In this document: piece after piece, positions 42,240 to 45,749 of the stretch
How the letters are laid out: every line of letters starts with the position of its first letter
Numbering within the stretch: the first letter of the stretch is position 1
Program-made: the position numbers and the translations under genes
Origin: Haloferax larsenii JCM 13917
GTDB lineage: Archaea > Halobacteriota > Halobacteria > Halobacteriales > Haloferacaceae
DNA length: 45,749 nt
Assembly: GCF_000336955.1 (NCBI RefSeq)
Contig: NZ_AOLI01000019.1
Coordinates: forward strand, 339,063-384,811
Reading direction: 5' to 3'
The notes under the pieces: generated by a model
What the model saw: the letters and a program-made list of their open reading frames with translations, nothing else
What the model was told of the DNA's origin: nothing
Database searches by the model: none

Positions 42240-42737
42240 GTGCGCGAGAGAGTCGCGGCAGTCCGAGCGAATATCACGGCGCTGCCGACGCGCGTCCAGT
42301 CGGGTATCCAGCGAGCGATTGCGGAGGACCACACTCCCCACGAAATCGCCCTGAGCTTCGCCTTCGGCGTTCTCGTGACGGCGCTGCCAACCGCTGGCAC
42401 TGCATTTGTCATCTTCGCACTCGTCGCCTACTTCGTCGACCGGGCGAACAAACTCGCGTTGGTCGCGTCGCTCGTCGTCTTCAACCCCCCCGTGAAGTGG
42501 GCCGTCTACGGTGCGAGTTTCTGGCTCGGGTCATTCCTCCTCGGCCCGGTTCCCGGCGCGTCAGTTTCGGACGTGTCTCTCGACGCCGGATTCGACATCG
42601 TGCTTCGGCAACTGCTCGGGAACGGTGTTCTCGCCGTCGCACTCGCCGCACTCGGGTACGTCGTGGCGTTGTCGCTGGTGCAACTTCACCGCCGCCGGGA
42701 GTTTGCCGTGCCGGATGTCGCCCCTGCGGACGATTAG
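42240..42737 (+). CDS. DUF2062 family membrane protein
   Basis: 165 residues from a GTG at 42240, fixed by the TATA box. DUF2062 features are the ...EDHTPHEIALSFAFGVLVTA motif after an amphipathic N-terminus, then helices at TALPTAGTAFVIFALVAYFV, NKLALVASLVVFNPPVKWAV and AVALAALGYVVALSLVQL, and the family N-P-P-x-K-W/P-x-Y pattern (NPPVKWAVYG). Functions are not established; bacterial members often sit near lipid or cell-envelope genes. There is an acidic tail. Downstream, 103 bases without a clear terminator separate it from the convergent protease operon. Confidence 0.85.
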   Translation: MRERVAAVRANITALPTRVQSGIQRAIAEDHTPHEIALSFAFGVLVTALPTAGTAFVIFALVAYFVDRANKLALVASLVVFNPPVKWAVYGASFWLGSFLLGPVPGASVSDVSLDAGFDIVLRQLLGNGVLAVALAALGYVVALSLVQLHRRREFAVPDVAPADD

Positions 42738-42840
42738 TGAGTCTCGGTGGAGTGGGTCACTCGTGGAGAAAATGGTGGTGGCAGAGTTGTCACCAGATGT
42801 TGGCTTGTCGCTTCGGTGAGCGTTTCTCAGCGTGCGACAG

Positions 42841-43488
42841 CTACGATTGCTTCCTCTCTAACCAGTCGATGAGCGTGTTTCGTGCCTCTCCGGCTCGCTC
42901 TGCTTCGATGAGCTTCGAGATGTCCAAGTGGCCGCCTCTGACACGGTCTTTGACCTCCGCTACGGTCCCCGAGACGATGGCCTCGTAGTCCATCGCGGTT
43001 TGCTCGACGGGGGCGGCTGCTGGACTCCCGTTAGTCGGGACTGAAGGACGGCCAGCGTCGGCCTTTTCCTCGAACGTGGACCCAGCGGCCTGTCTGGGAG
43101 ACCGACCAGCATATGGATTCCCTTCCTGCCTCGACGGCTCTCGCCTCGGGCTTGGGCTTGGATCTGTTTGGGGTGCTTTTCCTGCGTCGGTCGCTTGCCC
43201 CGTGGTGTACCCGGATCTTCCATCTCTGGACGTGGACGCGTCTAGCGAGCGCGGCGCAGCACCGCCATCGACGGTCTGTTCCGAATCGCCCCGTGTTCGT
43301 TTCGGTGTTGGATTCGACTTCGGCGTGCTTTCGGGCTGTGTCGGACTGGTAGTGGAACCAATACTGGGTGCTCTTCCTGCGTCGGTGGCTTCTTCGGGTG
43401 CTTTCTTCGCAGCGTCGAGTTGCTCTCGAACAGCGGTCTGAATCGTCTCAGCGTCCGTTTCTTCGTCCGTCTCGATGATGATGCGCAT
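42841..43488 (-). CDS. Low-complexity protein with repeated DAG[RK]AP-type motifs, end of subtilase operon
   Basis: 215 residues, with no signal peptide or membrane helix. The N-terminus (RIIIETDEETDAETIQTAVR) is a short strand plus helix. The middle is disordered (Ser, Thr, Pro, Gly, Arg) and carries five related motifs: DAGRAPS (36-42), DGGAAPR (74-80), DAGKAPQ (101-107), YAGRSPR (126-132) and DAGRPSV (144-150). A compact helical C-terminus (AMDYEAIVSGTVAEVKDRVR, then GHLDISKLIEAERAG) ends with LIDWLERKQS. The motifs look like docking or cleavage sites, an idea without proof. It starts 12 bases after the small beta-domain gene. I do not recognise the family. Confidence 0.8.
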   Translation of the reverse strand: MRIIIETDEETDAETIQTAVREQLDAAKKAPEEATDAGRAPSIGSTTSPTQPESTPKSNPTPKRTRGDSEQTVDGGAAPRSLDASTSRDGRSGYTTGQATDAGKAPQTDPSPSPRREPSRQEGNPYAGRSPRQAAGSTFEEKADAGRPSVPTNGSPAAAPVEQTAMDYEAIVSGTVAEVKDRVRGGHLDISKLIEAERAGEARNTLIDWLERKQS

Positions 43489-43500
43489 GGCTGTGTTCCT

Positions 43501-43755
43501 CTAGTTCAGTATCGCGTATCTGGCTTCGACCTGGACGCTGTCGCCCGTGTTGTTCTGAATCGATATCCAGTACGTGATGTCGTTGCTCGATGCGCGCTCT
43601 ACCTCTACGTCCCAGTCGATTTGTGGGCCGCCTTTCTCGGGCGACGTGGGGACGACGTACCACGTGACGTGCCAGTTTTCGGGCCAGCCCCACGTGAACC
43701 AGCGTCGGCTGCTGTTTGCCGGGACGGTGCCGCGGAATTGGACTCCTGTGTTCAT
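43501..43755 (-). CDS. Stand-alone copy of the subtilase C-terminal beta-rich domain
   Basis: 84 residues with no signal peptide. By eye about three quarters of positions match the last 83 residues of the adjacent protease (TGVQFRGTVPANS, RRWFTWGWP, VVPTSP, GGPQI, VEVERA, ITYWISI, VEARYA). It has many aromatic residues and regular strands, so it is probably a small beta sandwich. It may have arisen by tandem duplication of the 3' end of the protease gene, or it may be an ancestral partner of a fused domain. Candidate roles are a protease inhibitor or regulator, or a shared binding module. It lies 60 bases after the protease stop and 12 bases before the next gene. Confidence 0.85.
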   Translation of the reverse strand: MNTGVQFRGTVPANSSRRWFTWGWPENWHVTWYVVPTSPEKGGPQIDWDVEVERASSNDITYWISIQNNTGDSVQVEARYAILN

Positions 43756-43815
43756 CTTCGTGTCTCCGTGTGTGTTCGGTCGTGTCGGCTGCTCGCGTTC
43801 GTGAGTCGGTTCATC

Positions 43816-45546
43816 TTATGTCTCCCCGAGGACGGCGTAGCGGGCCTCCACGTCCACCGACGAACCGGTCTTGTTCGTGATGCTAATCCAGTACGTGATG
43901 TTCTCGTGGGTGGCTCGTTCGACCTCGACGTTCCAGCTAATCTGGGGTCCACCGGGGTCGGGCGACGTCGGGACGACAGTCCACAAGACGTGCCACTGTG
44001 CTGGCCATCCCCACGTGAACCAGCGTCGCGTACTGTTTGCCGGGACGGTTCCGCGGAACTGGACGCCGGTCCAGTCACTGGTCTGCAACGCATTGGGGAT
44101 GAGTTCCCGGAGGTCCGGTCGGTTCCCGATTCGCTGTGAACTGGGACGACCGGGCGCGTCCTGCTGGGGCGTTCCTGTCGAGCGAAGTAGCTCACGCGCT
44201 CGCAGTGGGCTAAGTTGGGCTTGGCTGTCCCGCCGCAAGATTCCCTGTACGCAGGCCAACGCGCCGACGACGATGGGTGACGCACTCGACGTCCCGCTGA
44301 ACTGGTCAGTGTACCACTCGTTTTTGTTCGACCCGCCCTGGAGGTCGCCGTATCCGGTGGTGGTGACTTCTCGGCCCCACCCCTGCGTATCGAGTATGCT
44401 CCCGTAATTGGAGAAGCCGAGACGCGACCGGTCGGGGCCCCAGTCGTTCCCGTGAGTGCCCGACGGTGGCGCACCGGCACCGACGACAATGGCACCCGAG
44501 TCGCGGTCGCCCCGCCGGAACGGATTACTCCAGTCGGAGGGGAACCACGAGGGCCTGTTGTCGTAAATCGCGTCGTCGAGGTTCTCGTCACCGTTCCCCG
44601 CGGCTTCGACGACGATGACTCCCTTCGCGACGGCGTATCGGATGGCCGCCCAATCGTCGGGCCACCATTCGATGGCGATGTACCCGTCTTGGTCACCGCG
44701 TTGCTGGAAGTTGTTTCGCGGGCCCGGTCGGTGAATTTCGAGCAGCATGATGTCGCCGCGGTGTAACCGATTCGCGGCGAGTCGAATCGCTCGTGCCGTC
44801 GCCATCGAGAAGGCGACCGCGCTGACGTTGGCCTCGGATGCGATACCGGTGACTCCGAGTCCGTTCTGGTCGCCACCGATTTCACCGATGACGGCAGTCC
44901 CGTGGTTGTCGTACGGCGAGTTGCTGCCTCCGACAACGCCACCTTGGTTGTTCTGGTGGTCTTCGTGGCTGAAGTTCCAGCCCCATTCGAGGTCGATTAC
45001 ATCGACCCCCTGTCCTCTGCCGCCGGGGAATTGCCACGCGTAGCGGGCGTCGATACCGTCGGGTGCGGAATCGAGGTATCCCTGACGAGGTGTGAAGTCC
45101 GGCGTGTTCACCGGCGGCGACTCCATGGCTGGAGTCATGTCGTTGAGGGCCTCGACTTCGGCCTCTCCGACCGCCTCCGCTGGTTCTGCCGGTGGTTTCA
45201 CGTACGCGGCTTCGACTGCATCGAGTTCGTTCAACCGTTTGGCGACCGCTTCCATCCGGTCTTCGTCCGCGTCGACGGTGTAATACAGCGACAGGTCCGG
45301 GACGTCCATGTCCGACTCGGAAGCGACGGCTTCGACGTCGGCGCGCAAGCGCTCTTCAGTGGTTCCAAAGAGTGGTTCGATAGTCGCACCTTCGTCGTCG
45401 AGAACGTCCGACAATGGACTGAGGTCGGCGTTCGCTGCCGAAGTCAGCCCGTCGGGTCGTGCCCGTAACTCGACGTCCGACTTGGCGACCATGACTAGTT
45501 CCGGCTTTCCTCGAACCGCTTCTGCGTCTCTCGTGTTCGGATTCAT
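43816..45546 (-). CDS. S8 (subtilisin-like) serine protease with C-terminal beta-rich domain, apparently cytoplasmic
   Basis: 576 residues. There is no signal peptide or Tat motif; the N-terminus MNPNTRDAEAVRGKPELVMV is soluble. Residues 60-118 resemble an I9-type propeptide (VPDLSLYYTVDADEDRMEAV, then AKRLNELDAVEAAYVKPP). The catalytic Asp185 is in VDVIDLE, His215 in NHGTAV, oxyanion Asn318 in AAGNGD and Ser420 in SGTSSASP, so the triad is complete. Residues 494-574 are a beta-rich domain (FRGTVPANSTRRWFTWGWP, ending VEARYAVLG), repeated as a separate gene downstream. Typical haloarchaeal halolysins are secreted by Tat, which makes the missing signal notable. The ATG at 45546 has a GGAGG-type sequence about 14 bases upstream. 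It is the first gene of an apparent three-gene operon. Confidence 0.92.
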   Translation of the reverse strand: MNPNTRDAEAVRGKPELVMVAKSDVELRARPDGLTSAANADLSPLSDVLDDEGATIEPLFGTTEERLRADVEAVASESDMDVPDLSLYYTVDADEDRMEAVAKRLNELDAVEAAYVKPPAEPAEAVGEAEVEALNDMTPAMESPPVNTPDFTPRQGYLDSAPDGIDARYAWQFPGGRGQGVDVIDLEWGWNFSHEDHQNNQGGVVGGSNSPYDNHGTAVIGEIGGDQNGLGVTGIASEANVSAVAFSMATARAIRLAANRLHRGDIMLLEIHRPGPRNNFQQRGDQDGYIAIEWWPDDWAAIRYAVAKGVIVVEAAGNGDENLDDAIYDNRPSWFPSDWSNPFRRGDRDSGAIVVGAGAPPSGTHGNDWGPDRSRLGFSNYGSILDTQGWGREVTTTGYGDLQGGSNKNEWYTDQFSGTSSASPIVVGALACVQGILRRDSQAQLSPLRARELLRSTGTPQQDAPGRPSSQRIGNRPDLRELIPNALQTSDWTGVQFRGTVPANSTRRWFTWGWPAQWHVLWTVVPTSPDPGGPQISWNVEVERATHENITYWISITNKTGSSVDVEARYAVLGET

Positions 45547-45647
45547 TGCTGGGTTTCCTTCCTCCGTTTCTGTGGTGTTCCCGTTCCGTCTCCTCGGCTC
45601 GTTTCACCTCCCCTTCGCGAGGGACACCATGTTTAATATCCGTATAT

Positions 45648-45667
45648 TTGACAATAGTTGTTGTCAA
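45648..45667. promoter_or_regulatory. Inverted repeat in the divergent promoter region of the protease operon
   Basis: TTGACAA and its exact complement TTGTCAA are separated by six bases. TATA-like sequences for the minus-strand operon (GATATTAAAC around 45631-45640, or AAATATAC around 45642-45649) lie on one side; a TATA-like AATAGTAAAG (about 45680-45689) for a plus-strand gene lies on the other. A dimeric regulator bound here could control both directions. Confidence 0.5.
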
Positions 45668-45717
45668 CTAGGTGGAAGTAATAGTAAAGTAACAACTGTG
45701 TGTTGGTTTCTAGCGTG

Positions 45718-45749
45718 ATGTCGTCTGAATCGCTCGTGGAACCTCGCGT
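45718..45749 (+). CDS. Start of a divergent gene cut by the window end
   Basis: An ATG at 45718 (or GTG at 45715) opens a frame reading MSSESLVEPR that runs off the window. A TATA-like stretch about 30 bases before it supports a leaderless start. Too little is visible to identify a product. If real, it would share the control region with the protease operon. Confidence 0.4.
   Translation, partial: MSSESLVEPR

Overview
The window reads as chromosomal DNA of a halophilic archaeon, most likely Haloferax or a close relative. The evidence is the high G+C content, the very acidic proteins, TATA boxes 26-30 bases before many start codons (leaderless messages), a Tat-type lipoprotein, the archaeal ribosomal protein eS17, an F420 gene (cofD), a haloarchaeal transducer and a propionyl-CoA carboxylase with a small third subunit of the PccX type. 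The genus is inferred from gene content, not from a database search. There are about 47 supported protein genes, two of them cut by the window ends. I found no rRNA, tRNA, CRISPR array or intact insertion sequence.

Left end (1-1065): AT-rich DNA unlike the rest, with the end of a membrane-protein gene and about 580 bases without a credible gene. It may be the edge of an acquired segment. Then come a possible lectin-like protein (1066-1371), a VOC-family protein, a sensor-domain membrane protein, an HTH regulator overlapping a membrane protein, an HPP-family protein and a GNAT acetyltransferase.

4842-11203: core metabolism. asd diverges from the biotin carboxylase/BCCP gene pccA, which is followed by the biotin ligase birA. 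BirA carries an unusual palindrome-rich insertion. A UspA protein, a small membrane protein and an amidohydrolase follow.

11289-20207: a surface-glycan-like block (FemAB/GNAT-like protein, alkaline-phosphatase-superfamily enzyme, asparagine-synthase-like amidotransferase, flippase), flanked on both sides by closely related HD-domain phosphohydrolase genes in the same orientation.

20343-23861: a tightly overlapping operon of cofD, a dihydrouridine-synthase-like TIM barrel, a CitG-family protein and a DUF447 protein, followed by rps17e.

23882-29016: a Ugp-type ABC importer (binding protein, two permeases, ATPase), divergent from a glycerophosphodiester phosphodiesterase. Together they would import and hydrolyse glycerol phosphodiesters. 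29100-30916 holds pccX and pccB, the partners of pccA 21 kb away.

31128-42737: two tandem sodium-symporter paralogues, an SDR oxidoreductase, a quinone oxidoreductase, a small membrane protein, sucCD, a zinc-ribbon membrane protein, a chemotaxis transducer, a CBS-domain protein and a DUF2062 protein.

42841-45546: the most unusual part. It looks like a three-gene operon: an apparently cytoplasmic subtilisin-like protease with a C-terminal beta-rich domain, a free-standing near-copy of that domain, and a low-complexity protein carrying repeated DAG[RK]-type motifs. Its upstream region has an inverted repeat and the start of a divergent gene. I consider this the best candidate for an undescribed protease-based system.
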